The notes: generated by a model from the sequence alone, not told the origin. A stretch of DNA of 64,000 nt from Pyrus communis (GCF_963583255.1 NC_084804.1:23628061-23692060); one strand, 5' to 3'. Shown: positions 22,000 to 35,066, counted from the stretch's first letter. Numbers and translations are program-made.

Positions 22000-24350
22000 T
22001 GATGCGTGATTTATACGCACACAAATTAAACCCTCTTTTTGTCAATTGTAGTATAAGTATAAGTAGGGATCGTTCTGGACCGGGGATTAGGAGGGATTGT
22101 TAACCACTTGGATTTGACTCAAAAACGTAAAATAACAATATGAAACACTATACTAGACTCAAGGAATGCAAAACTAAACTTTAAAACACTAAAACAAACC
22201 AAAAGACTCAAACATTACCCAAAACACTCAAAACTGCCTTAAAATCACTTTCTGGGCAGTTTTGAGCACTTTGAGTACTTTGGACGAATTTATGTAACAA
22301 ATTGAATCACAAACGTAAAAACGTAATATAAAACACTAAACTAGACTCAAAGAATGTAAAACTAAACTTTAAAACATTAAAACAAACCAAAAGACTCAAA
22401 CATCACCCAAAACACTCAAAACTGCCTTAAAATCACTTTCTGGGCAGTTTTGAGCACTTTGGTGAATTTGGACGAAATTATGTAACAAAATGAATCAAAA
22501 CACTTATAAACATAAACTAAAACACTTTCTACTAATTTGGACAATAAAGTAAAGGGGGATTGAGTTTTATACGAAATTAAATAAAATGTACAGATTCGAA
22601 TTAAGACAGATAGTATATATGAATGTGATGAAATGGAATGAATGGATGGATGCTAGCCAAGGGGTTCATCTCCATACATGTTATACTTGCATAATAAATG
22701 ATTTCCAATTGCATTTCAATAAACCATGAATTCTCAACACCCCAAGTTAACCGTGATGCACTAATTAACCTTCAAATCTTCCTAACGTTATTGAATTGGA
22801 TGATGCATGCGACAATTCAAAACATTCCCCACAAGTCCTCAACATGAATGCATAGAAGAGGTACAAGCAAGAATCATTACGCTCTATGAAAATTATAAGT
22901 GTTGACGAGGCATTCGTTACTATGAATGCATGAAACACTTGCCAAGAATTCGTTTAACGCGATTGTTTATAAGCAACCTCCACTACTTATGAATATAAGT
23001 TCGTAACTATTAGGTGAAACTCACTTATATTCTAGCGTCATATTCATGCATGAAAATTAAGCGTGCACTCTCAATAAACATACATAAATAAGTTATCAAT
23101 AAAATGGTTAAACAAATTGAATCACAACTTATGAAACGCAATTAGAAGTAATCAAATCAAAATGCAAGCATAAACATATATTCGAATCACCCCCCAACCA
23201 AGGGGGAGTTTAGTTCCTTATGATACAAAACAAAGAGAATCAAAGAAACACCTAAACATTCCAGCAACTCAAACTTGAATTGTATGAACGTTTAGGCACT
23301 CTTCTCTTCCATGCCTCATTCGTACAAAACAAAGAGTATTGAAATTAAACGTTGAAATCAAAGAAACACCTAAACATTCCAACAACTCAAACTTGAATTG
23401 TATGAACGTTTAGGCACTCTTCTCTTCCTCTTCGTTGTAGCACAAGGTCTAAGGATAGTTTGATGGTGTGAATGGTTTGGGTAGTGGTGGAGGAATGGAA
23501 GGATGGTGTTTGGATTTGTAGGGAAGACTCACGGCACAAAGGGGGTGGTTTGATGGTCTACATTTCTGCAATGGATGAGTTTATGGAAGAGTGTTTGGAA
23601 TGGATGAATTTCTGGCACAAAGGCCTTATTTCTGTGGTGAATGGATGTGTATGAATGAGAATGAATGAATGAGTATTTATAGGTGAATGGGGGGAACATG
23701 ACAGCTAGGAACTTGGTGGAAATCTGAAATGGTGATGGGAGATGCATGTGGCTGTTTGTGCATGTGATTAAAGGGTGGAAATGCATGTGCTTTGACAGAA
23801 TTGAAAGGGAATGCACGGTTTTGGTTGATTTCTGGTGGTTGTGAGGTGGAAATCTAGGTGGAAATGCATGTGGATTAAAGCTATGTGAATGATTAAGGTG
23901 AATGTGCATGAGTGCATGTGAAATCTGCCAAGATGCATGTGTTATGAAGTGGATTTTCTGCAAATGCAAGGTGAATGTGTATGTGATTAAATTAAAAGAT
24001 GGAATGCATGTGAATGACAGCTAGATATGTTGATGAATGCATGTGACTTGTTTGTGGTGAGTGAATGCATGTGATAAGGGAATTGGAAAGGTTTAAATGT
24101 CCTAAAACTAAAGGGAACAAGGTTCCAACACTTTGGTCTTCAATTTCGTCCAACATTTTGGCGCCAAGCATAAGCTATCCATCCTTAGCCCAAAAGTGCT
24201 CCAAAAGTCTCCAAAATGCATCTTTTTGCTCCTTTAGCCCTTTGGACCTACAAACACACGAAAATAGCTTAAAGGACTAAAATAACTAAAGAAACATAAC
24301 GTAAATGCACGAGAACAAGCCATTTAAGTCGCATGAATATGCTCCTATCA
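22000..24350 (-). repeat. A2 3' LTR (2351 bp)
   Basis: Plus strand tgatgcgtgatttatacgc...gctcctatca. It includes the doubled aagagtgcctaaa block (complement near 23255-23440) and an atgcatgtg-rich zone (23740-24070). The frames at 23472-23654 and 23529-23969 recur identically in the other LTR and are repeat-derived. Confidence 0.95.
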
Positions 24351-24366
24351 AATACCCCCACACTTA
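24351..24366 (-). other. A2 polypurine tract
   Basis: Element-sense taagtgtgggggtatt abuts the 3' LTR start TGATAGG. Confidence 0.85.
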
Positions 24367-26925
24367 TCTTTTGCTAGTCCTCGAGCAAAACAAAACAACA
24401 AAAGATCACGAAACTAGACAAAACGAACAAAACACAACCTACACCTTCCAACAATCGTCTCACGGATTTCCAATGCTCATGACAAGTTAAAAATCATTAT
24501 TCCCACAGATTTTTGTCATCTTCACACTTAAGTACATTCTTACTCATAGTCACCACATATTATTTCACAATTAAGCATTTAAAACTATGTTTTGAATGTA
24601 GTAACATGCCTTAGAGAATTTTCTCAAATCCTTACAAGATATGCACTCGTTTTTCACACAGATTTTCTGACTACACACCCTACACTAGGTATATGTGAGA
24701 AGATTGATGTAAACATGTAGACGAACACTCACATATGTTATAACAAGGAAAGCATTTTCTGGAATTATTAACATGTATATATATGATCTCATGAATGGAA
24801 TGCTACTACTTAGAACGAGAACCAGTGATTCCATAAGCTCATATCAATTCCAAACTCCACATTATTGAACACATAACGATCAAGATAGAAGCATAAGGGT
24901 TGAAACGGGGCTAAAGGTGTTTGGCTAACAAAGAAAGGATAGGGAAAACAAATGTTCTTTAAGCAATAGTGAGCAAAGTATTGAATTAGGCACTTAGAAT
25001 TCCCTTTAGAACGCAGAAGTCAACTTTGAACACCCAAGGGGAAGTCACACCAAACTTAGGGCCATATTCAAACTTTTTGGGCCCTTTCTTCAACAATCAC
25101 ACTTGTGAGTCCATTCTCACTTATTTTCACTCTTTTTCTTTCTTTTCTTCTTCTTTTTCTCACATTTTTTTTTTTTTTCCCGTGCCTCCTTTAAGACTTA
25201 GGCACATACATACACACAAAAATCCCTTCCCCCACACTTATTTTCTGCAACATATTAATCAAAAGGAATTCATTTAAGTCATGCTCACTATACTTCAAGA
25301 ACAAGGGTATAGGAAAGTCCTACTCTAGGCTAGGTAAGGGGTGATGTGGTTAGCAAAGAAAATAGGCTAAACGAGGCTCAACGGGGTTAAAACTAATATA
25401 TACGAAATATGGGAAGTAAGGCTATTTGGCTATGGTGGCAACAACACAACTTCATCTTGATATATATTATGCAATTCAATGTCATGCTTTGAATGAAACG
25501 GATATAAGTTCTAGCATTTAGTTCTATCATGATACAATTGCATTCTAAGTAGCAACCAAGCAAGGAATAATGAGATCATGCAACAACTTTAGAAAACAAA
25601 GAATCACAGAAAATAACTCTCCAAAGAAGGTAATGGCTCGAGTCTCACAGGGTTGTAGCGTTTGTTTGAGTTCCTTCCTTCAAGCATGTTACAAAAACAA
25701 ATTTCTCTTTTATGATTGCATGTGAAATCATACATTATAACCATAACCAAGCATATACCAAGAGTAATTCAAACTTTTCTCTATGTTCATAACTCTTTTT
25801 AACAGTCATGCAATTACAAACCAAATCCTTATCATTTTGTTGGAAGGTACCCTAAGACACAAACACACAAAAATGACTCAAAACACTCTTTTTAGGCTTT
25901 TTAAAACATGTTTTTCAAATTTTTATGTGATTTTCGGAGTTATAAAACAAAACACACTAAAAACACTCTAAAACAACTTAAAAACACCTTAAAACAGCAA
26001 GGAACAACATTTGAAGTAATGGGTGATAAAATCCCACGAATTTGCATTAAATATACTTAGTTACCCCCCCCCCCCCCCCACACTTAAATCAAACATTGTC
26101 CTCAATGTTTTAAGCATAAGTAAACACACAAAAAGCAATTTAAACATACTAAACATGGCATAATGTAATTAACAAAGAGAAGAGTTTAGGGACGCAAATC
26201 TGGTTATGGAGTGTAAATTCCCTCTTCTCCTTGGTAATTGCATTGAGGCTTTGATCATAGTGACTCCACAGGCTTACTCTTGAACTGGTTTCCGCCCATC
26301 ATTGATTTTCCTTTGTGCTACTGTTGAACTGGGCAGCAGGATTCTTTTGGTCTTCCCCGAAGGTCTGAGCTTACCCCTTTGGTCTGTTTCTTTGTTCAAT
26401 CTTTCCAATTCGTATTGAAAAGGGTTGGAGGATAACTCAGCCTATGTTTGTCTCCACATGCTTCAATGTATCATTTTCACTTGCCTTACTCGCTCCCCTT
26501 TGCAGAAGTGGTCCCTTCTCCGGAAGTGTATCAACCGTTGAAGATGACTACTCGAGAGCAACGCTAGGTAAGCAATCAGGAATAGATTCCAGGCAGTTGG
26601 CTCCAGATCGGAAGATTGACTCCAAGTGCCGGCTGATTGCTTCTTTTACTTTGCCATGCGAGTAAGAACAAGGACAAAGAAAAAGACAGGGAAAGAGCAT
26701 GATATGAGATACTTTTGCTTTTGACCTTTATGATATGAGATACCTTTGCTTTTGAAGAAGCGGTGAACGAATCAGCACATGTATTTGTTGTGCTGTTTCC
26801 TCCTGGGTCATATGTACTCCAGGCATCTGGTATCATATTTGGGGAAGAAGAAAGAATTGAGTCTTTCGAAAGGCTTTGCTGGGAGTGCGCCTTCAGAGGT
26901 GAGGGAGAGTTGGGCATTTTTCTTC
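24367..26925 (-). other. A2 internal 3' untranslated region
   Basis: AT-rich and non-coding. Two further purine tracts are seen as plus-strand C runs (cccccacactta at 25229, and a 17-C run near 26063). A pyrimidine run lies near 25130-25180. It is homologous to 16001-18620 in the opposite orientation. Confidence 0.75.
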
Positions 26926-27484
26926 AGGTTTGCCTTGCCATAAAAGACGAAGGTCGACATATATAGAGATAATATCAAGTGGTGGTATTGTTCTTTTACC
27001 CTTGTCGACAAACGTTTTGATCCCGCAAATCCGGCTTTTTGAAATAGTGGCGCCTCTTCGATTTCTGAATGACGCCTCTTCGATTTCTGAGCAGGCGCCC
27101 CTTTGCTTTCTGAACGACACGTAGTAGTGCGGATGCGGCTCCTTTTGACAAAGCTGCACGCGTTTTCTGAAAAGCAGCGAAAGTGTCGCCGAACTTTGCG
27201 CTTGTCGGCTAAAGATGTGTAGTTGCGGTGATGGCCTCCACGTGTTGTCTGAAAAGAAGAAATCTTTTGACAAAGTTGAACGCGTCTTCTGAAAAGCCGA
27301 GAAAGCGTTGCCTAAATTACGCCGGAAATTCCGGCTTTTTGAATCGGTGGACGCGTCGCTTTGGCTTTTTTATTGAGCTATCGATCACCACAACAAACAC
27401 ACTCTGAAGATTTCCCATTCTTGAAAATCGACTCCGGCCCTTTGAAATTTAACTCCATCCCTTCTCTTTGAACACTTTTGAAAA
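26926..27484 (+). promoter_or_regulatory. A2 antisense upstream region
   Basis: Same block as in A1, on the opposite strand. The 22-base array is shorter (about three gcgcctcttcgatttctga units at 27051-27117). One G-box is intact (cacgtg 27239-27244) and the other has decayed to cacgta (near 27118). A TATA-like ttttttattgagc lies near 27366. It ends at the ATG. Confidence 0.5.
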
Positions 27485-28156
27485 ATGGCAAACTCATCGA
27501 ACCTTAGCTTGGAATTGAGCCTTAGCAGTGATACGGGCGCGCCGCGTCAAGGTAACGTATGGCGCCCTTCTTTTTTATCTTCTAACGGTCTTCTTACAGG
27601 TGAAGACTCCGTGATGCAGGACGCCACAACAGCTACAATAGTAGCTAAGAACCTCCTCACTCCAAAAGATAGTAGGTTGCTGTCAGGACGGTCCGATGAG
27701 TTGGCCGTTCAAGAGTCCCTCGCACTTAGTGTTCAGTGTGCGAGTTCTGTGTCCAACATGGGCCAACGCCTGCTTGCTCGGTCCCGTCAGGTGGAATCAT
27801 TGATGGCAGAGGTGGAAAGACTTAAGCAAGAGATCCAGCAGCTGAAGTATGAGAATAGAAGTTTGCACGTGCTTGCAAACAACTATTCGACGGGCATGAA
27901 GAGGAAGCTTGATGAGCTGCAAGAGTCTGAAGGTCGGATTCACAGTGACCGTCAAAGGTTTTCGTCTTTCCTCCAGAGGCACCTTTTTCCTGGCTCATCC
28001 AGCGCTTGGCCAAGTATTGAGGCCTGGAATGCTCTATCTTCGATGCCTCCCGCTCCGATGCCTTCCGCTCCGCTGCCTTCCGCTTCGATGCCTTCCGCTC
28101 CAATGCCTTCTGCTCCGATGCCTCGTCGTGGGGCTTCACGTAAACAACATTTGTGA
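27485..28156 (+). CDS. Family A antisense ORF, copy A2 (223 codons)
   Basis: Intact from MANSSNLS to KQHL. It has the same domain order as A1. Tail repeats here read MPPAPMPSAPLPSASMPSAP. In a core of about 62 codons (27776-27960) it differs from copy A4 by about 11 synonymous and 2 replacement changes (Arg/Ser, Thr/Ser), which points to selection on the protein. It is the only sizeable ORF in this youngest element. Confidence 0.8.
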   Translation: MANSSNLSLELSLSSDTGAPRQGNVWRPSFLSSNGLLTGEDSVMQDATTATIVAKNLLTPKDSRLLSGRSDELAVQESLALSVQCASSVSNMGQRLLARSRQVESLMAEVERLKQEIQQLKYENRSLHVLANNYSTGMKRKLDELQESEGRIHSDRQRFSSFLQRHLFPGSSSAWPSIEAWNALSSMPPAPMPSAPLPSASMPSAPMPSAPMPRRGASRKQHL

Positions 28157-28198
28157 AGCTCCATCTTTCTCCATGTTTAGTATCTTTATTTAATATAT

Positions 28199-28244
<46 letters not shown>

Positions 28245-28467
28245 GCTTTGTTTATTCAGTGCATTGGGTTGCCTCCCAAGTAGCGCTTTCTTTTACGTCT
28301 TGCAGCCGGACGAAGAACCCAATCACTCCAGGATATGTTCACGAATCGGATGAGAACTCCGAGTCATAAACTGGTACCTAGAACAAGAAACAAAATAACA
28401 TAAGAATCTGGAATAAAATAAAAACAAATGAAAATAAAACAATCCAAGGGATTAGCAAATTTTCTAA
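28157..28467 (-). other. A2 leader between primer site and antisense ORF
   Basis: Non-coding. Holds a poly-T tract (about 28202-28239) and a ttgcctcccaagtagcgct motif (28267-28287). In the Athila element that motif lies after the end of pol (35013-35033). The A2 leader therefore looks like 5' sequence joined to post-pol sequence, with gag-pol removed. Confidence 0.65.
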
Positions 28468-28485
28468 TCCCCGGCAACGGCGCCA
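28468..28485 (-). other. A2 primer binding site (tRNA-Asp type)
   Basis: Element-sense tggcgccgttgccgggga, five bases from the 5' LTR. This primer type is common in Athila and related elements. Confidence 0.88.
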
Positions 28486-28490
28486 AAATT

Positions 28491-30841
28491 TGATGCGTGA
28501 TTTATACGCACACAAATTAAACCCTCTTTTTGTCAATTGTAGTATAAGTATAAGTAGGGATCGTTCTGGACCGGGGATTAGGAGGGATTGTTAACCACTT
28601 GGATTTGACTCAAAAACGTAAAATAACAATATGAAACACTATACTAGACTCAAGGAATGCAAAACTAAACTTTAAAACACTAAAACAAACCAAAAGACTC
28701 AAACATTACCCAAAACACTCAAAACTGCCTTAAAATCACTTTCTGGGCAGTTTTGAGCACTTTGAGTACTTTGGACGAATTTATGTAACAAATTGAATCA
28801 CAAACGTAAAAACGTAATATAAAACACTAAACTAGACTCAAAGAATGTAAAACTAAACTTTAAAACATTAAAACAAACCAAAAGACTCAAACATCACCCA
28901 AAACACTCAAAACTGCCTTAAAATCACTTTCTGGGCAGTTTTGAGCACTTTGGTGAATTTGGACGAAATTATGTAACAAAATGAATCAAAACACTTATAA
29001 ACATAAACTAAAACACTTTCTACTAATTTGGACAATAAAGTAAAGGGGGATTGAGTTTTATACGAAATTAAATAAAATGTACAGATTCGAATTAAGACAG
29101 ATAGTATATATGAATGTGATGAAATGGAATGAATGGATGGATGCTAGCCAAGGGGTTCATCTCCATACATGTTATACTTGCATAATAAATGATTTCCAAT
29201 TGCATTTCAATAAACCATGAATTCTCAACACCCCAAGTTAACCGTGATGCACTAATTAACCTTCAAATCTTCCTAACGTTATTGAATTGGATGATGCATG
29301 CGACAATTCAAAACATTCCCCACAAGTCCTCAACATGAATGCATAGAAGAGGTACAAGCAAGAATCATTACGCTCTATGAAAATTATAAGTGTTGACGAG
29401 GCATTCGTTACTATGAATGCATGAAACACTTGCCAAGAATTCGTTTAACGCGATTGTTTATAAGCAACCTCCACTACTTATGAATATAAGTTCGTAACTA
29501 TTAGGTGAAACTCACTTATATTCTAGCGTCATATTCATGCATGAAAATTAAGCGTGCACTCTCAATAAACATACATAAATAAGTTATCAATAAAATGGTT
29601 AAACAAATTGAATCACAACTTATGAAACGCAATTAGAAGTAATCAAATCAAAATGCAAGCATAAACATATATTCGAATCACCCCCCAACCAAGGGGGAGT
29701 TTAGTTCCTTATGATACAAAACAAAGAGAATCAAAGAAACACCTAAACATTCCAGCAACTCAAACTTGAATTGTATGAACGTTTAGGCACTCTTCTCTTC
29801 CATGCCTCATTCGTACAAAACAAAGAGTATTGAAATTAAACGTTGAAATCAAAGAAACACCTAAACATTCCAACAACTCAAACTTGAATTGTATGAACGT
29901 TTAGGCACTCTTCTCTTCCTCTTCGTTGTAGCACAAGGTCTAAGGATAGTTTGATGGTGTGAATGGTTTGGGTAGTGGTGGAGGAATGGAAGGATGGTGT
30001 TTGGATTTGTAGGGAAGACTCACGGCACAAAGGGGGTGGTTTGATGGTCTACATTTCTGCAATGGATGAGTTTATGGAAGAGTGTTTGGAATGGATGAAT
30101 TTCTGGCACAAAGGCCTTATTTCTGTGGTGAATGGATGTGTATGAATGAGAATGAATGAATGAGTATTTATAGGTGAATGGGGGGAACATGACAGCTAGG
30201 AACTTGGTGGAAATCTGAAATGGTGATGGGAGATGCATGTGGCTGTTTGTGCATGTGATTAAAGGGTGGAAATGCATGTGCTTTGACAGAATTGAAAGGG
30301 AATGCACGGTTTTGGTTGATTTCTGGTGGTTGTGAGGTGGAAATCTAGGTGGAAATGCATGTGGATTAAAGCTATGTGAATGATTAAGGTGAATGTGCAT
30401 GAGTGCATGTGAAATCTGCCAAGATGCATGTGTTATGAAGTGGATTTTCTGCAAATGCAAGGTGAATGTGCATGTGATTAAATTAAAAGATGGAATGCAT
30501 GTGAATGACAGCTAGATATATTGATGAATGCATGTGACTTGTTTGTGGTGAGTGAATGCATGTGATAAGGGAATTGGAAAGGTTTAAATGTCCTAAAACT
30601 AAAGGGAACAAGGTTCCAACACTTTGGTCTTCAATTTCGTCCAACATTTTGGCGCCAAGCATAAGCTATCCATCCTTAGCCCAAAAGTGCTCCAAAAGTC
30701 TCCAAAATGCATCTTTTTGCTCCTTTAGCCCTTTGGACCTACAAACACACGAAAATAGCTTAAAGGACTAAAATAACTAAAGAAACATAACGTAAATGCA
30801 CGAGAACAAGCCATTTAAGTCGCATGAATATGCTCCTATCA
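28491..30841 (-). repeat. A2 5' LTR (2351 bp)
   Basis: Same length and nearly the same sequence as 22000-24350. It ends ...gctcctatca against ACCAA. A TATA box (complement of tatttataggtga) lies near 30164. Confidence 0.95.
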
Positions 30842-31148
30842 ACCAACCATGTTCTCCAGTGCGAGAGGGTAAACCAATTCCCCGACACCTACATGGGTCA
30901 GCTCTCCAAGATGGGAGGATAAACTCTACACTCCGAATATCCAGACGTGGATAAGCCTGGCTACCCTAGTATAACTACATGCACGATGGCTTGCGCTGGG
31001 ATTCCTAGAAGTAGCCATAATGGACATTTTCAAGGCTTAGCTAATTGAAGGATTTGGGGTCTCCTGGCCTAATCTATGGGGAACCGGGATGTCTGGGTAC
31101 CGCAATACATCCGATGGACGGCTGCCCTAGAACCCTAAAGCTACTACC
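30842..31148 (+). other. Tat-type 3' spacer, right part
   Basis: Continues 21994 after the ACCAA duplication. GC content is near even and I recognise no coding sequence. The open frame at 31045-31245 runs into the next LTR. It ends with CTACC, the expected left target duplication of the Athila element. Confidence 0.55.
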
Positions 31149-33130
31149 TGATGTGAAAATTTACTTGACTCACAAATTAAACCCTATTGTTAACAATTGT
31201 AGTATATATGTAAGTAGGGATCGTTCTAGATCGGGGATTAACTAGGGATGCTAATCAACACAAATAAGACTCAAAAACACTACACTAGACTGTATAGACT
31301 CAAAACTAGCTTAAAACACTCAAAACAACAACAAACAATCAAAATGACTCAATTCTAGACCTCACAAGTGATTTTGACGAAAATAAAACTTAACTTGACT
31401 CAAAAGACTAAAAGAAAACAGATTTTGACTCAAATAACAAGACTAAATGAAGGGGGATTGTTTTTGATGAATTTAAAACTTAAAACAGAAACTTTGCATA
31501 AAACACTTTGTAAAAATGAATTTGGGTGAATTAAATGGGTGAAAGGCTAGTTAGAGGGTCCTTCTCCACACATGATATATGCATACAAACCAATTTCCAG
31601 TTATTATTCCTTTAGACTATGAATGACAACGCCCCAAATTAACTGTGATAGCACAAATTAACTTTCTGATTTTCCTTAATTCATTGAATTGGATGGGATA
31701 TGCATCACAACCAAAGTATCCTTATCAAGTTCCCTAACTATGAAAAGCATGATAGAAAATCATATCTAAGGTCATTAAGTTCTTTGAAAACCATAAGCAT
31801 TGACAAGGCATTCGTAACTATGAAAAGCATGATACCTCATACCAAGGATTTACTTAACACAATCATGACTAGTGACTTCCACTACTTGTGAATATAAGTT
31901 CATAATGATTAGGTGAAACTCCCTTATAATGTAGCATCAAATTCATGCATGCAAATTAAGTGTCGACCCCCAATCAACACACATAAACAAGTTTTGATAA
32001 CTTAGATAAGCAAATCACATTCACGGCTTAAGAAACAATAATTGGATGTAATCAATTCATATAAAACATATAATCATGGTTTCGAATTCACCTCTAACTA
32101 AAAAGAAATTAGTTCAACATGTTCATCATAGTTGAAAACCAAATTAACATAAACATTGAACTAAAACTAAGGATAGAAAGAACTAAGAAACGCTCCACAC
32201 TCCAATGGCATGCACGACACTCCCTTTGAATGGCAAATTGCACAAGTCCTCTTCTCCTTCCTTCCTTGCTTGTGGCACTAGGGTGATGTGGTGTGAATTA
32301 TGGTATTTGATGGCTGAATGTATGAATGAGTGAATGGATGAATGGATGGTTGAAACCTATGACAAAGTCTTATATTTATAGGCTAAGTCTTGCACAATTT
32401 CTGAAGGAAAAGGATTGCACAATCCTAGGGGAAAAAGGTTAAGGTTTGGCAGAAACCAAGGGAGAAAGGGTTAGGGAATACACGGCAGGGATTTGGGGTT
32501 TCCAGAGGGAATAGGTGCGGCACCTTTTTAGGAGGAAGATAGGGCTTCTAGAAAGAATGTTTCAGAATAGATTTCTAAGCCTAAAGGGATAAGGACATAT
32601 GACATAGGTGTAGGACATGAATTACAACGCCTAAACCACCAAGGAATGGCATATATGCAGCACACAAGGGATAAGGTCTCTAGAATCTGAGTTATGTATT
32701 TAAATGTATAACTAATCCCTTCTAAATAGCTAGAATTAAGGCACAAACTGATTTGGATAAGAAAAGATAGGATAATGCTAGATTTAGGAAAGGATAAGGT
32801 TAGCTAGGATAGGATAAGATAAGGTTGGATAATGTTCCTTATTTCTTGCTCTTTCCTTATCTTCTTTGTATTTGAACTTGTTTCTCCAAATTTGTAGCAT
32901 TTCCTAGCCTCTCTTGACTTCAATTTCGTCCATCCACCTTGCTCCACTCATAAGCTATCCAATTGATGCCCAAAACTGCTCCAAATGGCTCCAAAATGCA
33001 CTTTCTTGCTCCTTTTGCCATTAGGACCTACAAACATACGAAAATAACTTAAAAGACTATAATAAGTAGTAATTAACTAACTAAATGCAAGGAAACAACA
33101 TAGTTAAGTAGCATAAATATGCTCCTATCA
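31149..33130 (-). repeat. Athila 3' LTR (1982 bp)
   Basis: Plus strand tgatgtgaaaatttacttg...gctcctatca. It matches solo LTR S2 in the opposite orientation. A TATA-like complement (tatatttataggc) lies near 32372. A CTACC candidate duplication precedes it (31144-31148), but its partner cannot be found because the right end is degraded. Confidence 0.88.
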
Positions 33131-35066
33131 AATTCCCCCACACTTTGCTTTTGCTAGTCCTCGAGCAAAACGAAATAAACAAAACAAACAAGACACAATC
33201 TAAACCTTCCAACAATTGCCTCAGGGATTTCCAATGCAACATGTCATATTATAGATTACTACTCCCATAGAATTTAGTTATCCCTACCCTCGAGCATATA
33301 CTTAACCATAGTCACCACTCACGAGCTCTCATTTAATCAATTAAAACATGATTTTGAATGTAGTAACATGCCTTAGAGAATTCCCTCAATTCCTCACTGG
33401 ATACACTCTATTTTCACATAGATTTTCTGACTACACTTCCTACACTAAGTACATGTGAAAAGATTGATGTAAACATGTAGACTAATACTCACATATGTAT
33501 AATCAAAGAAGGCACTTTCTGGAATTATTAACATGTATATGATCTCATGAATGGAATGCCACTACTGAGACGCGAGAACAGGGATACCATATGCTCAAAC
33601 CAATTTTAAACTCCACATATTGAAACACATAACAATCAAGATAGAAGTCTAAGGGTTGTAACGGGGCTAAGGTATTGGCTAACAAAGAAAGGTAAGGCTA
33701 AACAAAAGTTCTTAAAGCAATAGTAAGCAAAGTAATGAAATTGACACTTAGAATTCACTTTTGATGCAGAAATCAACTTTTAAACACAAAGGAAGATTCA
33801 CACATCACTTAGGGCCAAATTCAAACTTTTGGACCCTTTCTTCAACAATCAACACTTGTGAGTTCATTCTCACTTATTTTCAACTCTTTTTTCTTTTTCT
33901 TCAACTTTTCTTCTTCTTTTTCTTTCTTTTTCACGTTTTTTTTTCTCCATGCCCTATTCTTTTCTTTGGCACATAAATCATCCATCCTCCTAGATTCCCC
34001 CGAAAAATCCTTCCCCCACACTTGTTACAATTTTTAGATCAAAAGGAATTCCCTCTAAGTCATGCTTTACTATCCTTTAAGAATAAGGGTATTGATAGTC
34101 CTATTCTAGGCTAGGTAAAGATAATGTGGTTAACAAAGAAAATAGGCTAATTAAGGCTCAAAGGGGTTAAACCTACAATACAAATGCAAAGGGTAAGGCT
34201 TTTTGGCTCTGGTTTAACTAAACAACTTCATCTTATTGTATGTTATGCAATCAATATCATGCTTTGAATGAAATGAGCATGAGTTCTAGTATTTGGAACT
34301 ATAGTGATGAAACACATTCTAAGTAGTAACCAAGCAAAGAATAATGAGATCATGCAATGACTTTAGAAAACAAAAATTCAAGATTAATAACACTCTAAAT
34401 AAAGTTTAGGCTCAAGTCCCTCAGGGTTGTAGCATTAGTTTGAGTTCCTTCCTGCAAGCATGTTACAAGAACTGATTTTTACCTTTGTGATTAAATGTGA
34501 ATTCGTAAATGTCAACTACAACTAAGCATAAACCAAAGAGCATATCAAACTTCCATCCATGTTTGTAAGTTTCTTTAATAGTCTTGCAATTAAAAACCAA
34601 ATCCTCATCATTGTGTTGGAAGGTATCCTAAGACACAAACAAACATAAAAACAAAAATGACTCTAAAAACAACTCTTTTTGGGTTTTTAAAACACTCTTT
34701 TCGATTTTAATTTTCGGATTTTCTGTTTAAGACACATAAAAACACTTCAAAACACACTAAAAACACTTAAAAACAGTGAATAATAACTTTAGAAGTGATA
34801 GGTGATAAAATCGCACGAAAATCATGCAAAAACAGCTTGTTTACCCCCCCAACACTTAAACCAAACATGGTCCTCAATGTTTTAAGCATAGACTCACAAA
34901 CAAACAACCAAATAACACAACTAACGAACATGATAAACATGGCAAAGTAAAAGCGATAAAGAGTGTGGTTATGGAGTGTTGGAGCTTCATAGTTCTTCTT
35001 TATTTGCGTGGGTTGCCTCCCAAGAAGCGCTTGCTTTAACGTCTTCCAGCCAGACGATACCTCGTT
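33131..35066 (-). other. Athila 3' untranslated region
   Basis: Non-coding, with three purine tracts (plus-strand C runs at 33134, 34013 and 34844; the first is the polypurine tract). The ttgcctcccaagaagcgct motif follows the integrase stop (35013-35031). Homologous to the family A 3' regions. Confidence 0.75.

Larger units (their letters stand above)
22000..30841 (-). mobile_element. Family A copy A2, full-length and very young (8842 bp)
   Basis: Two 2351-bp LTRs in which I find only two substitutions (T/C at 23980, G/A at 24030, relative to the right copy), and a perfect ACCAA duplication (21995-21999, 30842-30846). Internal order in element sense: primer site, short leader, antisense ORF, antisense upstream region, 3' region with three purine tracts. 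It has no gag remnant and no pol, so its only long ORF is the antisense one. It must rely on another element's enzymes. Confidence 0.95.
7386..31148 (+). mobile_element. Tat-type Ty3/gypsy element, decayed, interrupted by four insertions
   Basis: Fragments in order are the 5' LTR end, leader, gag, an RNase H scrap, integrase C-terminal part and 3' spacer. Removing the inserted elements together with one target-duplication copy puts gag back in one reading frame across 9404/11504 and 11597/13573, which proves these pieces belong to one host. Gag and integrase resemble Tat/Retand-type elements. RT and protease are missing. The left LTR edge and the 3' LTR were not identified. The Athila insertion at 31149 probably separates the remainder. 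Confidence 0.75.

Noticed and set aside
23529..23969. 146-codon frame, identical at 30020-30460
   Set aside because: Both copies are in the two identical LTRs of A2, so identity reflects recent insertion, not selection.
26444..26665. 73-codon frame MFVSTCFNVSF..., also at 16293, 47095 and 51363
   Set aside because: Present in all copies because the DNA is nearly identical. No conserved family, and differences are not biased to synonymous sites as far as I can see.
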